A stretch of DNA of 64,000 nucleotides from Hymenoscyphus infarciens (taxonomy: Eukaryota; Ascomycota; Leotiomycetes; Helotiales; Helotiaceae): assembly GCA_001414345.1 (NCBI GenBank), contig LLCB01000001.1, forward strand, positions 744,001-808,000. The letters run 5' to 3'. The notes under the pieces were generated by a model. It searched no databases and was not told the origin of the DNA. It was given only the letters and a program-made list of their open reading frames with translations. The stretch's first letter is position 1; the number at the start of each line of letters is the position of its first letter. Positions 44,851 through 57,337 of this stretch are shown piece by piece. The translations under genes and the position numbers were made by a program.

Positions 44851-47079
44851 AAGAGTATTAATATTATAAATTAACTCTTTTATCTAATTCTTATCTAATT
44901 CCTATATATTAAGCTATTTAGAGAGATGTTAGAGTAGTCCTAGCTCTTCTAGATATTTAGTATAAAAGTCTTTTAAACGATATAGTAAACCCTAAAAATT
45001 ATCTATAAGATACTAAGTAGGATCTAAATCGTATCTAATCTATTTTACTTAATACTATAGCTATCTTCTAAAAAGTCTACTATTAAGTATTTCTTATACC
45101 TCCTATTCTTATATACCTTTAATAATATCTAGTAGTAGCTCTAGAGCCTCTTATCTTAGTAGAGAGGTGTTTAGATCCTTTAAAAGTATATTAGAGGTAA
45201 AAACATTATAAATTAATAAGCTTTTAAGAAGTTTTAGTCTATAAAAGTGTCTTATACTTTCTAATATTTTAAAAGGTCTTATCTACTATTTAGTAAGCTT
45301 TTAGCTAAGACGATTTATCTTAAGATTCTTAGTAGATAAGTAAACTTTATCTCTAATATCCTAGTTAATAGCTCTTTAGTACTAGTTTATACTATCCTCT
45401 ATCTTTTTCTAAGCCTTATCTATATTGTTTTTAGCTATCTCTTAAATAGAGTATATATATTAGACTACTTTTACTACCTTATTATAGTTAAGTCGTTCTT
45501 AGAGAATAGAGGTTTTTAGTATATTCTAGTTTTATAAAGTCTTTAGATTAAGTCTAAACTTAAGCTAATAAGAGGTTATACTAATAGATAAGTATAGAAG
45601 TGTTATTTATACTCTATCTATTAAGAGGATTAATTCGCTTTAGTTATCTTAATAGTAGGTTATAAAGAGCCTTAGTCTCTAATTAATATATTAGTTTATT
45701 ATCTCTATCTATCTATCTATCTATTTATAGTAGGTAGTACTAAGCTTAAGCTTAATACTAATTATTTAATAAAATTTAGTCTTAAATAATAATATAAATT
45801 AAGGTCTTTAATTAAACATAATTAATTTAAAGTAGTAGCTAAAATAGTAAATCTATTAAATAAAAAGTTTAGCTAGTCTTTTAACGTCTATAGTTAAGTA
45901 ATAGAGTATTAATACTAAATCCTTTCTAAGTTAGTTAATAAATACTAATATAGTATTAAATCTATATTTATCTTTTAGAAATAATTTAAAGTCTATATAT
46001 AAATATTATATAAAATAGTCGAGTATAAATAAGAGGTAAAGAAAGCCTTATTACTTAGTTTATTAAGAGTAAGAGTATTTATAGGCTTAATAATTCCTTA
46101 TATACCTCTTATAGTCTAAAAACATTCTAGCCTAGTAGTAGTATTATACTAATAACTAGTATATCTTTTTTATACTTAAGTAAGTACTAGATACTTAGTT
46201 ATAGACTTCTTAGATTAGTTTTATATAGAGTTTAATATTCTTTTAAATATAAAGTCGATTCTTAAAGAGTAGTAAATTATCTAATAAGAGGTAGTATCTA
46301 TCTAGAAGTTAATAACGTTCTTTCTAAAAGGAGTATAGGTTATCTTCCTTTAACTTCTAAATCGTATCTAAACTTATTCTTAGAATATTATCTAACTAAA
46401 TTATATTAAGAGAGGTAGACTATTCTTATAAAAAGGTCTAAGTAAGTTTAGTATTAATTTAAGAGTCTAAATAATTAAGTACTAAAAGAGTATATAAGCA
46501 ACTATCTACTTTAGCTTAATTATAGGTTTTTAGATCTTACTTATATTAGGTTAATATATTTACTTTTTAATTACTCTTTTTAAATATAAATTAAATCTAG
46601 AAGTTAAAGTCTAATAGAAACTCTATCTATTAGACTTACTTAGTTATAAGTAGCTTAGTTATTATAAAGTATTCTAATAATCTATAATCTAAATATATGT
46701 TAATATACCTCTAATATAATATAAGTTTAGAGTATTATTTCTTAAAAGCTTCTATAATAATAGATAGCTCTTTATTATAGATCTCTTAGTTCGATTTATA
46801 ACTAACTAGGACGTATAAGTAGAACCTAATAAGATACTAAAGACTATTATATTATTATAAAAATATACTTACTATTACTCCTTCTAAAGAGTCTATTTCT
46901 ACCTTTATATTATAATTAAAGTTAAAGTAGTATAGTATTTAAATTATAAGAAGCTTAGTTCTTAGTACTTTAAAAGCTTCTTTATATTCAAGTATCTATA
47001 GAATTAGCTTTATAAAGTATATTATTATAGTTAGAGGTTTAGCAATTTTAGTATAACCTTTAATAAATTATTTATAAAA

Positions 47080-47400
47080 TCCTATAAACCTTAAGTAAGA
47101 CTTTACACCTATTATAGTATTAGATTAAACCTAGTTTTATAAAAGCTCTACTTTTTCTAGATTAACTTTAAGTCCTTTTATAGTTAAGATAAATCCTAAG
47201 TATTTAACTCTAGTAATACTAAATTCGCTTTTCTTAATATCTATCTAAAGTCCTACTTCTTAGAGCCGATTTAGAACCTTCTTAACCTATTCCTTATATT
47301 CTTTAATAGTATCTAAATAAATTAAAATATCGTCTAAGTAAGTAATATAGAAGTTATCTAAATAGTTAATTAAGACGTTATTTATATAATATTAATAGAT
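47080..47400 (-). pseudogene. Ty3/gypsy reverse transcriptase remnant
   Basis: On the minus strand one frame reads across RIP-type stops with the catalytic YLDD motif at 47329-47340 (YLDDILIYLD). After it come a KKVLNRL helix, IDIKKSEF and VKYLGFIL, in the order and spacing of Ty3/gypsy reverse transcriptases between the palm and thumb. Stops are TAG/TAA where Trp or Gln codons are expected. RNase H and integrase should lie to the left (about 44.9-47.0 kb) but are too decayed for me to delimit. Confidence 0.85.
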
Positions 47401-50400
47401 AGTAAGGCTATTATAGAGTCTAAAAGAGAGGACCTTATATTTATATATACTATACCTAGTTCTAAATATAGTTATCTCTTCTAAGTTAAGGTCTATTTAG
47501 ATATAATAGAAAGCTTATCTAATATCTAATTTAGTAAAGATTTTAGCTATTCTTATTCTAGAAAAGAGCTTATTAATATAAGAGATTAAGTAAGAATCGT
47601 TTTAGGTTAGAGTATTTAGCTTCTTATAATTAATATAAAACTATAACTTATTACTATTAGCCTTTTTAATAAAAAGTATAAGAGAGATAAAAGAGCTATT
47701 ACTATTAATAATAAACCCCTTATCTAGGTTCTTTATAAGATACTCTTTTATAGCTTTAAACTCTATAATTAACTATTAATATAGAGATAAAAAGGAGTTA
47801 GAAAGTAGCTTATTTAAAGTAATCTTATAATTATATTTATAGTAAGAAGGAAGCTTATTAAAAGCTACTTTTAAAAACACGTCTTTATAGAATAAGTAAT
47901 ACTTTAAGAGTTAAGCTTATATTAGAGCCCTTATCTTATCGTTGTCTTAGAGAGAGGCTAATCTTTTGTTAATAACCTAATCTAGCTTATAGAGGCTTAT
48001 TATATAAAATTCTAAATTAAGCTATTTTATATTATAATATATTACATTAGTACTTATTTTATAAATAAAGGAGTATAGAGTCTAGCCTTTCGAGGCTATA
48101 CTAGTAGTTTATAAAGGCTTTAGACTAAAGTCGAATGTTAAAATTTTAAAAGGTATTATTATAAATAAAAGTAATAACTTAGCTATATTTATAAGTCTAC
48201 TCTTTTTATATCTTTCTTATTATTAAATAGTATATTCTCTTTAGTTTATATTTAACTAGTAATTTAAAAAAGGTTTCTAGTTCTAGCTAGAAAGAGAAAG
48301 TAAAATTTCCTTACTATAGTAGAGAGTTAAGAGGTATTTAGCTAGCTAAGTAATCTAGTTCTTTAAAAGGTTAAAGAGAACTTTAAAATAGTTTAACTAC
48401 TTATTATTAATAATTAGGTCTTATTATCTAAGGTCTAGGATAATAAAGGAGTAGTTATAGATATAACGTTTATCTATATTTAAATATAGTTATATAAACT
48501 AATTTACTTAGCTTTTAGTACTATTATTATATTTATAAATAGATACTAAATAAGGTAGTTTCTAGATCTTTAAACCTATTACTTTTAATAATTATAAGGC
48601 TAGAAGTCGATTTAGAAATAGGTACTTATTTACTCCTATATCTACTAAAGCTTATATTTTAATACTATATCTCTATATACTAAGAGTAGTATTTATAAGA
48701 AACTATTTTCCTCTTATAAGCTTAGAAAAGTTAAGTCTAAATAGATTATATTTATATAAGCCTAGAAAGGTATTTTTACCTAGGCTTCTTTATTTTCCTT
48801 CTAACTTAGGTTAGAGTTAGAGTACTTTTTAAGTAGTTATTCTTCCTTAAGTTAATCGTCTTCCTCTATCTTATTAATACTAGGTAGATTAGGATAGTTA
48901 AGCTTAATATACCTAGGTTTCTTATAATTATAATACTTTATACTAGTAAGGAGTTAGTTTATAGATAAAGTCTTTAATCTTTTACTAGTAGAAAAGGGTT
49001 TAAAAGATTAAGAAGTTTTTTAAGAAATAGTATAAAGTCTATATAAGAGTAGTAAGGGTTTTATTAAGGAACTAGATAAGGTTCGGTTAGTATTAGGCTT
49101 TTAATATAATAAGCTTATTATAACAGGTTTTTTAGTACTTATTATACTAGTTATATATAACTTAGTATTATAATACTATTCCTTATCTATAAATAATAGG
49201 TCTTTTACTATCTTATTAAAGTTAATATTCTAGTACCTCTTACTATTAACTAATTAAGTTTAGAGCTAAGACGTAAGCTTATTCTATATATAGTAGAACT
49301 TATCTTACTTAGATACTTCTTTAAGTATTACTATACTTAAAAAGCAACTTTTAAATTCTATAAAACTTTCTCTTATATAACTCTTCTATTCTATCTAAAG
49401 AGACTAAAAGGCGTTTTAAGTATCCTTCTTCTTATAACCTATTAGATAGTAGGTATTAAGAAGCTCGATTATCTCTTTATAGTCTTTAAATACTATCTTA
49501 CTTATATTAGACTTATATTAAGGCTTTAAGTAGTTCTAGGTAAGTTTTATTATTATCTCTTAAATAAGGGCTTTATAAGTTAAAAGCGTCTAATAATAGT
49601 CGACGTTTATATAAAGTCGATTATATATTAATATTCTCTATTACTTATATATAGGTAAAACACTATTATTTAAAAGTTTAATTTTTTCTATAATCTTACT
49701 TTTAATAGATTAAAAGGCTTTTAAGGTACTTTTAAGTTATAAGCGTAGAGTAGGTTATTCTAAGAAAGGAATATTAAAAGTAGAGTCTTACTTATAATAG
49801 TAGTTTAAAGAGATAGAAGAAGGTGTTTATATAGGTTAGATAAGACTTAGACTTTAGTTATTATTTAGTTGTTATTAACTAATTTACTATACTAGGTCTA
49901 ATAATTAAGCAATTTAATTATCTTACTCTAAAATTCTCTATTCTTTTTCTTAATCCTTAGCTTTTATAGCTTAGATTATACCTTATATCTTATCTATATT
50001 AGAGAAGTCTTATTAATCTTTCTAGCTTCTAAGTACTAGGCCTTTACCTTTATTATTCTTAGGCTTCTTACTATTCTTAAGAGTATAGTACTAAGTCGAG
50101 AACCTTTTAATAGAGGCTTAACTTTATTTCTTAAGAGATTACTCTACGCTTAAGAGCAAAGCTTAAGAGAGACTAGGGGTTACTTCGGATTCTAATATAT
50201 TAAATATTAAATTAGAGAGAGGTAGGATTAGATTTAGAAGCCTTCTAGATAACTATTATAAGTCGACTTATTTACCGAATCTAGAGTTATTAAGACTCTT
50301 AAGAAATACTTAGTATATTCTAATCCCTTAACGTATACTAAAACACGATTTTTACTAGCTATCTATATAGATAATAAACCCTACTATTACTAGCTATTTA

Positions 50401-50546
50401 GGTAGTCTTTAATTACCTAGCTATATAAGAATATTATTATAATATTCTAAATCAAGTATAAATCGACTTCTAAATAAGGAGTAGTAATAAGCTTAAAAAG
50501 AGATATTATTAAGGCTATTACTAGCGAAGAAGAGTTATTATTTTTA

Positions 50547-51041
50547 TATAATAGTACGAAATATATATAACTATAGTAGAGGTATATAAGAGTATATATA
50601 GTAGAATAACGTATATAGATACTAGGTACTAATATAGAAGAAAATAATAACTATCTCTCTTCTATACTAAACATAAACGTCTATATATAAGAGTTTAGAA
50701 GCTTCTAAGTTCTAATAATAATAATAACCGAGCTCTATCTAATATAGCTAATACTAAATAATAATAGCTAAAAAGCTAAATATATAACCTCTAATCCTTT
50801 AAAAAGCTAAATATATAATATCTAAACCTTAATCCCTTTTATATATAAATATCGAATATTAATACCTTTAGTACTTCGCTCGTATAAGTATTAGTTATTC
50901 GTAATCTCGGCCTTAGAGGTATTAGAGGTATCAGCACTACTTAGGAGTATTAGTAGTTTTATAAATGCTAATAATTCAAGATAGTGCTATTATATAATAA
51001 TCCAGCTATTATATAATAATCTAGGATAGCGTACTATTATA
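50547..51041 (-). repeat. 5' LTR of the 8.1 kb element
   Basis: 495 bp partner of 42977-43454. It begins TATAATAGTACGAAATATAT and ends GCGTACTATTATA, followed by the AGTAA duplication. Confidence 0.9.
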
Positions 51042-51046
51042 AGTAA

Positions 51047-51422
51047 GTAAGTGTATGATTTTTTAGTTAAGAAGATTAAGAAGGAGATTACGTTCTAAGC
51101 GAGTAGTAATCTATAGCTTAGAAGAGAGCGATATTTGAGAAACCTAGCTAGTATAGTACTAAGCTATCTATAGGTTTCTATACTCTAGTGTTTTTATACT
51201 AAAAGTCGGCTTATATATAATAGTAATTAATACTTTTTGAAAATAGTCTTTTTTATAATATTTATAAAGAGATTCTAAAAGCTTTTGAAGAAAATTATTT
51301 AATAGTAGAAAGTGTAGGTTTTAGAAAGATTAAAGGCGTTTTATAGAAGGGTTTTTTTTATAGAAGGTTTTTTTTTTTTTTTTTTTTTTTATTTAAGTTT
51401 AATTTTTGTTTTTTTTTTATTT
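51047..51422. other. AT-rich non-coding stretch with 23 T run
   Basis: TA-rich sequence without open frames, ending in a run of 23 T (51368-51390) and further T-rich sequence. It may belong to the element that the 8.1 kb retrotransposon interrupted. Confidence 0.5.
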
Positions 51423-52152
51423 AGTATCCCGTATTTTCCAAAAGGGTGAAACGACTAAATCACAAATCGTAAAATTTATATAGTATTTTTTATAACTATA
51501 AAATATAATATCTTTTTAATTTAAGTTCTCTCTCTCTTCTTCTCTCTTCTTCTCCCCTCTCTCTCTTTCTCTATATTAAGACTATCTATAGCAATTACTT
51601 AGAGAATAGGGAGAGAGAACGAGTATTATATATATAGTAGTAACATCGCCTCCTTACTATAGTATACTTACTCTCTATTACCTAATTCTTATATTATTTT
51701 CTTCCTATTGTTTTTAGATAAATAAGAGAGAAGAAAGAGAAAGAAGAGAAGAGAGAGGAGTAGAGAGAATGTTTACTTTAAACTCCTCTTATCTACGCTA
51801 GGAAAAACCTTCCCCTAGAATATTTGCTTACCTCCTTACCTCTAACTCTCTCTTTTGCTTATCTACCTCTCCTACTCTCTTCTACACTCTCTTAGTATAC
51901 GTAGTATATAGAAGAATAGGATAAGAGAGTAAGAGAGTAAGAGAGTAAGAGAGTAAGAGAGTAAGAGAGTAAGAGAGTAAGAGTATAAGAGTATAAGAGT
52001 ATAAGAGTATAAGAGAGTAAGAGTATAAGAGAGTAAGTGAATAGAATAATATAGTTAAAGATTTACTATATCTCTTAACTTTTGTAATTTACTATTTGCT
52101 ATTTGCGATTTGCGATTTAGTCGATTCCGGCTTTTAGTATATACGGGACGCT
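51423..52152. mobile_element. Inverted-repeat DNA element, 730 bp
   Basis: The left end AGTATCCCGTATTTTCC and the following AACGACTAAATCACAAATCG match the right end in reverse complement (AGCGTCCCGTATATAC, then ATCGACTAAATCGCAAATCG), about 50 bp with interruptions. The interior has no gene and includes CT-rich tracts and the AAGAGAGT minisatellite. I could not find a clear target duplication, so the superfamily is open (Mutator-like is one possibility). Confidence 0.6.
51922..52036. repeat. AAGAGAGT / AAGAGTAT minisatellite (8 bp)
   Basis: About fourteen 8 bp units; the first seven or so are AAGAGAGT and later ones mix AAGAGTAT with AAGAGAGT. Confidence 0.9.
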
Positions 52153-52526
52153 CTAATTTGAGGATTACTATATAAGGTAGAGATTTAGTTGTTTTTGGTG
52201 TAAACACTGTTAGAGTGTAGAAATTTCTAATTGTTAACTATATATATATATGTTTAAGTGATAAGGAGAGTTACTGGTTTGAGGTATTTTATCTTCCTTT
52301 GTTAAGCTTCGACTTTTATTCTAAGAGGTCGGGAATTGGTTTGAGATACTGATATATATGTTTATTTACGTAAAGTTTTAGGAAAAGAAGGAAACTTATT
52401 AAGAACTTGAAATTTTACGAGAGTCTTAATAAGTGGTAGGGTAATAAGAGAGGTGCTGTGCTAGAATGTGTAGTATATAAGTATACTACTCGATATATCT
52501 GCCTATACTTCGTAGTACTCTGCCTC
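52153..52526. other. Non-coding, nothing recognised
   Basis: TA-rich sequence grading toward normal composition. No open frame or repeat with support. Confidence 0.5.
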
Positions 52527-52528
52527 TA

Positions 52529-52755
52529 CGGGGACGGCTCGAGAGGCGGATTTTGTCATGGCCGTACGGTCGTAAAACTTTAATAAAACTAGGACTAGGA
52601 CTAGAAAAGCTAGAAGCTTCGAGATGAGAGTTAATTAGCATCTAATAGTTCTTCTTAATTTTTTGTTTTATTTTTGCGAATTTCTTTTAGAACTTGAGAA
52701 GTTATAAGGTAGTAGGTCTAGGCTAGACCAAAATCCGGCACTCGAGCCGTCCCTG
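52529..52755. mobile_element. TA-flanked inverted-repeat element (227 bp)
   Basis: The left end CGGGGACGGCTCGAGAGGCG and the right end in reverse complement CAGGGACGGCTCGAGTGCCG, both continuing GATTTTG, give a 27 bp inverted repeat with four mismatches. TA lies outside both ends (52527-52528 and 52756-52757), the Tc1/mariner pattern. Its length and lack of coding sequence make it a MITE. It lies about 175 bp upstream of the hydrolase start at 52932. Confidence 0.82.
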
Positions 52756-52931
52756 TAGAGTCTGCTTATTCTGCTCCACATATAATTTCCCCGCCTCGCA
52801 GCTTCGCTTAATTTTTTGAAAGTCGAATTAATTAGGCAACTACTACTACAACTTCACTTGTCAATTCTCTACTACCACTCTACGTTCTCTTATTTTACAT
52901 CAACACATCAATACATCAACAAAACCCCAAA

Positions 52932-53990
52932 ATGCATATCCCCCTTCTCTTCCTCCTCCCCTTCTGCTCAGTAACCACACTCCCCCCTCCCACCGGACCT
53001 CACCAATTATCCCTCACCAACGCAGAATTAACCGATACCTCGCGGCCCGATCCATGGGGGAAAGATGGAATTCCCAACCGTCGACTAATGATCTCGCGTT
53101 TCGATCCGTTACCGCTAACCACCTCTTGTTCCTACCATGAGAAAGTGGAATACATGACACCCACCATGTCAAGCGCCATGGATGATCTATTCGTACAAAT
53201 CGGTATCCCCACCAACCTCTTCTCCTCTCTAGAACTGGAGTTCTGTTCCCCTCCAAACCAAGAGATTGGAAATCGGCCTTTAGTTTTGTTGTCCCCGGGC
53301 TATAATGTAACAAGATTATTATACGCCCTCCTCGCCCAAGAAATCGCCTCGCAAGGCTACACCGTGATAACAATCGACCGTCCCTACGACACGACCGTCG
53401 AATTCCCAGATGGTACTTTAGCAGTGGGAGGGAATATGAAACTCTCGGATCCAAGCGCAGTAAATCACGCGATAGATATCAGAGCCGCGGACCTCACATT
53501 TATACTCAATGCCCTTTCTATCCCACCAACCGCAAGAGTGTTAGCATTGGGCCACTCATTCGGTGGCGCGACTGTTGCGCAAACTATGATGAACGACCCC
53601 AGAATCCGGGGAGGTGTAAACCTCGATGGCGGATTGTTTGGTTCGGTAGTCACTAGCGGATTTCCTTCTCCGTCTGCTCAGCCAGCTAGGAGGGAACAAT
53701 CTTTCATCAACTGGGGAGCTGAAGGTCATAATCGCACCTCCCAGCCAGATTGGGGAACTTTATACGATAAACTTAGGAGCCAAGGTATTTGGGAGAGGGA
53801 ATTAGGTTTGAGAGGTGCGAAACATGGGATGTTTTGGGATTTACCTTCGATTCTTGATTTCAAGGGGGTACGAGGGAATGTCTCGGCGGTGGGTGTGGGG
53901 TTTATTGGGACGTTGAAGGGGGAGAGGGGGTTGGAGATTTTGAGTAGGTATTTGGGGGATTATTTTGGGTTTGTGATGAGGGGGAATTAG
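52932..53990 (+). CDS. Secreted alpha/beta hydrolase, PAF-acetylhydrolase-like
   Basis: A single exon of 352 residues. The first about 16 residues (MHIPLLFLLPFCSV) form a signal peptide, so export is expected. The nucleophile elbow GHSFGG is at residues 207-212 (Ser209), with an aspartate in the NLDGG strand end (Asp232) and a histidine in AKHGMFWDLP (His298) completing a likely Ser-Asp-His triad. PLVLLSPGYNVTR (about 116-128) carries the oxyanion-loop strand, and NVT and NRT are glycosylation sequons. Order and motifs fit the plasma platelet-activating-factor acetylhydrolase/lipase group, which cleaves short acyl esters of phospholipids; the fungal substrate is unknown. A MITE sits in the promoter region. 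Intron-free, with G-rich 3' codons but no break. Confidence 0.9.
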   Translation: MHIPLLFLLPFCSVTTLPPPTGPHQLSLTNAELTDTSRPDPWGKDGIPNRRLMISRFDPLPLTTSCSYHEKVEYMTPTMSSAMDDLFVQIGIPTNLFSSLELEFCSPPNQEIGNRPLVLLSPGYNVTRLLYALLAQEIASQGYTVITIDRPYDTTVEFPDGTLAVGGNMKLSDPSAVNHAIDIRAADLTFILNALSIPPTARVLALGHSFGGATVAQTMMNDPRIRGGVNLDGGLFGSVVTSGFPSPSAQPARREQSFINWGAEGHNRTSQPDWGTLYDKLRSQGIWERELGLRGAKHGMFWDLPSILDFKGVRGNVSAVGVGFIGTLKGERGLEILSRYLGDYFGFVMRGN

Positions 53991-55484
53991 GGCGAGGGGT
54001 TACTTACAGAGGAGAGTAGGAAGTTTCCTGAGATACTGTTTTTGAGATAAAGTAGAGAAGTAGAATAGGAAGAAGAGTAAGACGTATAAGAGTAGATTTT
54101 AATGTCTTACTTCACCGAACTTTGAAAATGAGGAGATTTAAGAAATACAAGTTAAGTTAAAACAGGGAGAGGGTGTAAGATTTCTGTGCGGGGGGAGCTT
54201 AAAACAAGGATGGGATGGAGAGGTGTGAAGTGTTGAGGGATTAGAGAAATCAACACATTTCACGCTTAATAGTTAGTCTCTCGTAGACTTCCGTGAAAAA
54301 AGGAACTAACTCTTATTTTAGTTAGTTGATTGGTGCTGAAAATAGATTCGTCACCATACCACCCCGATTAGAAAGAGATTAAAATCTAACATTCTAGTAC
54401 AAAGAGTTGTTTATTAGAAGAGGAAGGATTGACGACGGAACAAAACTTGAAAATGAAGTATTGAAGAGTTGGTAAGTACTTTTATCTTGAATCTCTTAGT
54501 CAATCTCTCCAGAAAAGAAAGAGACAAATAACACAGTCACTCCCCTAAATATTCCATTACATACACTTTCAGTTTACCTATTCCTAAGAATAACACAGGG
54601 AACTCTGACTCAGTAACTCTCTATCCATAGCCAAATTAAAAATAGCAACATATTATCTAACCCTCAAGTCCCAGAAATCGCAAAGTACATCAAACTTCTA
54701 TCCATAGGTCACCTACCAACCACAACAAATCATCTCGACTTCCAATGCCCAGATAACCTAGGAATAGCACCAGCGGTTGTTAGAACTCGTAACCATAGTC
54801 CAAGACACCCTCCTCCCTCCCTTCTCCAAGTCTCCTAAATCTTCACGAACAATAAAGATAATATAAATCTAAGTATTCCAGTCTCGTAGGATAAGCGAAT
54901 TAATTTTCCCAGTCTTAGTCTCAGTTGCGCAACTAAGAGCGCAGTGTGAAGGAACTGTACTCGTGACTAGTCACGAATTCCTACACCTCCCGGTGTAGCA
55001 AAAGCAAGGAAATTAAGCCTCTATGCGTAGGTACCCCACAAATAGCTACAAATTCTCTAACCTGCTATTCTTAGGTAACCTACGAATAGCAGCATCAATC
55101 ACGTCACGCTTACACAATGCATTTAGCCCTCAGCTTATGCCAGGTAAACCATTTCGTTCCTTTTAGGGGACTTATATCTTCGTTCCAAGGACCAAGTTGC
55201 AGGTAGCCTGTAAATAGTAGAGCACTTATTCTTAGGCAACTTGCTAAAAGCAGAACCAAAATAGAGAAATGTACTGAGCCTTTTGGTTCTCACATCACGC
55301 ATTTCAGCTTGCTTGCTCTTATGTTTCCCTCTCAATCCTCCTCCACTTCTCCTCAATCAGTGCCATCAAAAATATTTCAATATATCATTTCATATTATAT
55401 TAAATTTACAAACAGCTAGCTACCAAAATGTCGGAAAATGTCGGTCTAATCTACTCCCATCTCATTTATTATACTCTCAAAATC
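53991..55484. other. Convergent intergenic region with diverged short repeats
   Basis: Between the 3' ends of the hydrolase and the aminopeptidase. At about 54690-55260 a motif (T)ATTCTTAGG(T)AACCTACGAATAGCAG recurs at least four times in diverged form (near 54703, 55022, 55068 and 55185-55245), with irregular spacing. Short frames (69-73 codons) lack motifs. Confidence 0.5.
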
Positions 55485-57337
55485 TTATATGAAAAGTTTA
55501 GGACCATGATATGGACTCTTCTCAGAGTCGGAGATAGCTTCACTCTCGAAGCTATTACGTTTAGGAAATCCGTCGAAGGAGATGGCGAAAGTCGCGATTG
55601 AGTGCGCGACGAGCTGGGAGGGGTTAGCATCGATGAAAAATTTAGACACCGACAACTGAAGCAGCGCTCCATATGAAGCTCCATGACCTTGAGGGTACCT
55701 AGTTATCTCTGTGTGGATGCAGTCGCGGCGGCCCTTTAAAGCTTGAGCGACCGAGAAGCGAGTTCCCTTGTTGTTCTAGCTTCATTCGCGCAATGTCTCT
55801 AATTTCCAAGACTCGCCCGAAAATCAGGGGAGTGGGGGAGCAGTTCAAGGAGTGTAAAGATAGAACATACCTTAGTATTCAACTCCCAAGCCCCCAGATC
55901 ACAATTCGAAACATCATCACAAAGCTGATGATAACAAGGATCATACCAATCCCCCGCCACACCCCCAAACATTTCCTGCTCAGTCTTAGTCTTGATACCT
56001 TCCGCTCCAGTAGCAATTCCACCACCGGGAATTCCATGTTTAATAAATGCGTCGTAGTCGCTTCGTCCATCGAATGGAATATACGTAAAGTTCTGACCAT
56101 TAGCCTCATAAAACTCCGTATAAAGATCCCTCAACTCCTGCGAACCAACGGGGTTGAGAGCATTGGTGGCATTGTAAACTTGATACGCGAAATTGGGGGA
56201 AGCCATCATATCGTAGTCCATAAAGAGTCGGATCTTGAGGTTCTCTTCGGGAGAAAGCTGCGAGACGTAGTAGTCTGAGCCAAGTAATCCCTCTTCCTCG
56301 CCAGCCCACCACGCGAAACGGACGCAGTTTTGTACTGTGTATTTTGGGAGATGGATAGCGATTTCCAACAAGGTCAAGGAACCAGTTCCGTCATCGTTGA
56401 TACCCGGTCCCTCGGAAACAGAATCACTGTGTCCTCCAGCCATAACGCAGTTATCCTGATCTCCGCCTTTGGTCTGGGCAATGATATTTGTGGTTGCTGT
56501 CTTTCGAACGATGGCATCAATCCATGCGGATGATGGGATAATCTTTCCTGCCTTCAAATCCTCAATATATGGTTGTGCGGCTTCGTTCGAAAGTCCGAAA
56601 GTGGCGACGTGGTTTGAATTTGGGCTTTCTAGAGTTCCGGAGAGAGAACCTGGATAGTTGTTATACACAACCGCAGCGATTGCCCCAGCCTTTCCCGCAG
56701 CAGCAGATTTGGCACCAAATGAACAAACTCCCCGACGGATCAGGGCAATTGAACCAGTGATGTTGGCGGGATAGTCCGAAGCATCACAACCCTCGTTCGC
56801 TACCAGAACGAGAGGCCCATATACCGCTTCCTTATTTGGTGTTGGAGGGGTAAGAGACATGGGCGAGGCCGAAACTTCGTCAGAGCCAAATATAAGCTTG
56901 GATCCAAAGACATTTCCTACTACAGCGTCGAAGGTTTGATTCGAGATATCGTAGTAATCGGAGTATTCGGAAAGGGTGGAGTAGAGGTAGTCAAGTGTGC
57001 CGGTGTGACCTGAGCGAGCTTGCGTTAGCAGACAGTTTTGACAGAGCTACTACTCTTGAATCAACCTACCCGCGCTACCAATAACTCTCATAGGATGATG
57101 ATACTCCTCAATCCCCAACCTAGCAATCTCATACAACTCCTTCGCCCGTTTAAGCAAATTCTCAGAATGTATATGATCCTGCAACTTCGTCGAGCTGACC
57201 AGCGGCTTTGATTTCGAGTTGGTGTTGGTGTTGATAAGAGCTTGCTGATCAGCCTTGTTGGAAGCTTGGAGAGGCTGTTGAACCGCAGAGGACGCTGCGA
57301 GCGTGGAAAGCGCGACGAGGGCAAGTATCGACTTCAT
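55485..57337 (-). CDS. Secreted M28 zinc aminopeptidase (leucine aminopeptidase type)
   Basis: Three exons: 57070-57337, 55871-57009 and 55485-55613; introns 60 bp (phase 1) and 257 bp (phase 0, GTATGT..ATGCTAACCCCTCCCAG). Total 511 residues. The second intron is needed: reading through it gives an unusual tail, while exon 3 restores the family C-terminus LVAHSIATFAISFDGFPKR. A signal peptide (MKSILALVALSTLAASSA) is followed by a propeptide-like part, the start of the peptidase domain, a PA domain (about residues 140-255), then the M28 core with metal ligands and catalytic glutamate: His283 (GGHSDSV), Asp295 (INDDGTGS), Glu327-Glu328 (WAGEEEGLLGS), Asp354 (MDYDM), His450 (CYHQLCDD). The enzyme removes N-terminal residues from extracellular peptides. 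The conserved HPMRVIGSAGHTGTLDYL joins across intron 1. Confidence 0.93.

Larger units (their letters stand above)
42977..51041 (-). mobile_element. RIP-decayed Ty3/gypsy LTR retrotransposon (8065 bp)
   Basis: LTRs at 42977-43454 (478 bp) and 50547-51041 (495 bp) are flanked by a perfect 5 bp target duplication AGTAA (42972-42976 and 51042-51046). Ends are mutually inverted: TATAATAGTACG and CGTACTATTATA, formerly TG..CA. A polypurine tract on the minus strand (AAAAGAGAAGGGA) borders the left LTR, so transcription ran right to left. The leader next to the right LTR matches the leader of the 3.3 kb element in reverse complement. The interior is extremely TA-rich with stops in every frame, yet a reverse transcriptase can be read (separate entry). 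It is dead as it stands. Confidence 0.93.

Noticed and set aside
43455..50546. Chance that the gene-free interior is a centromere-type AT satellite
   Set aside because: LTRs, a 5 bp target duplication and a readable YLDD reverse transcriptase remnant show it is a single decayed retroelement.
55799..55870. In-frame extension of aminopeptidase exon 2 to a stop at 55799
   Set aside because: It adds an unrelated tail. A GTATGT donor at 55870 and an acceptor at 55614 restore the conserved C-terminal helix instead.
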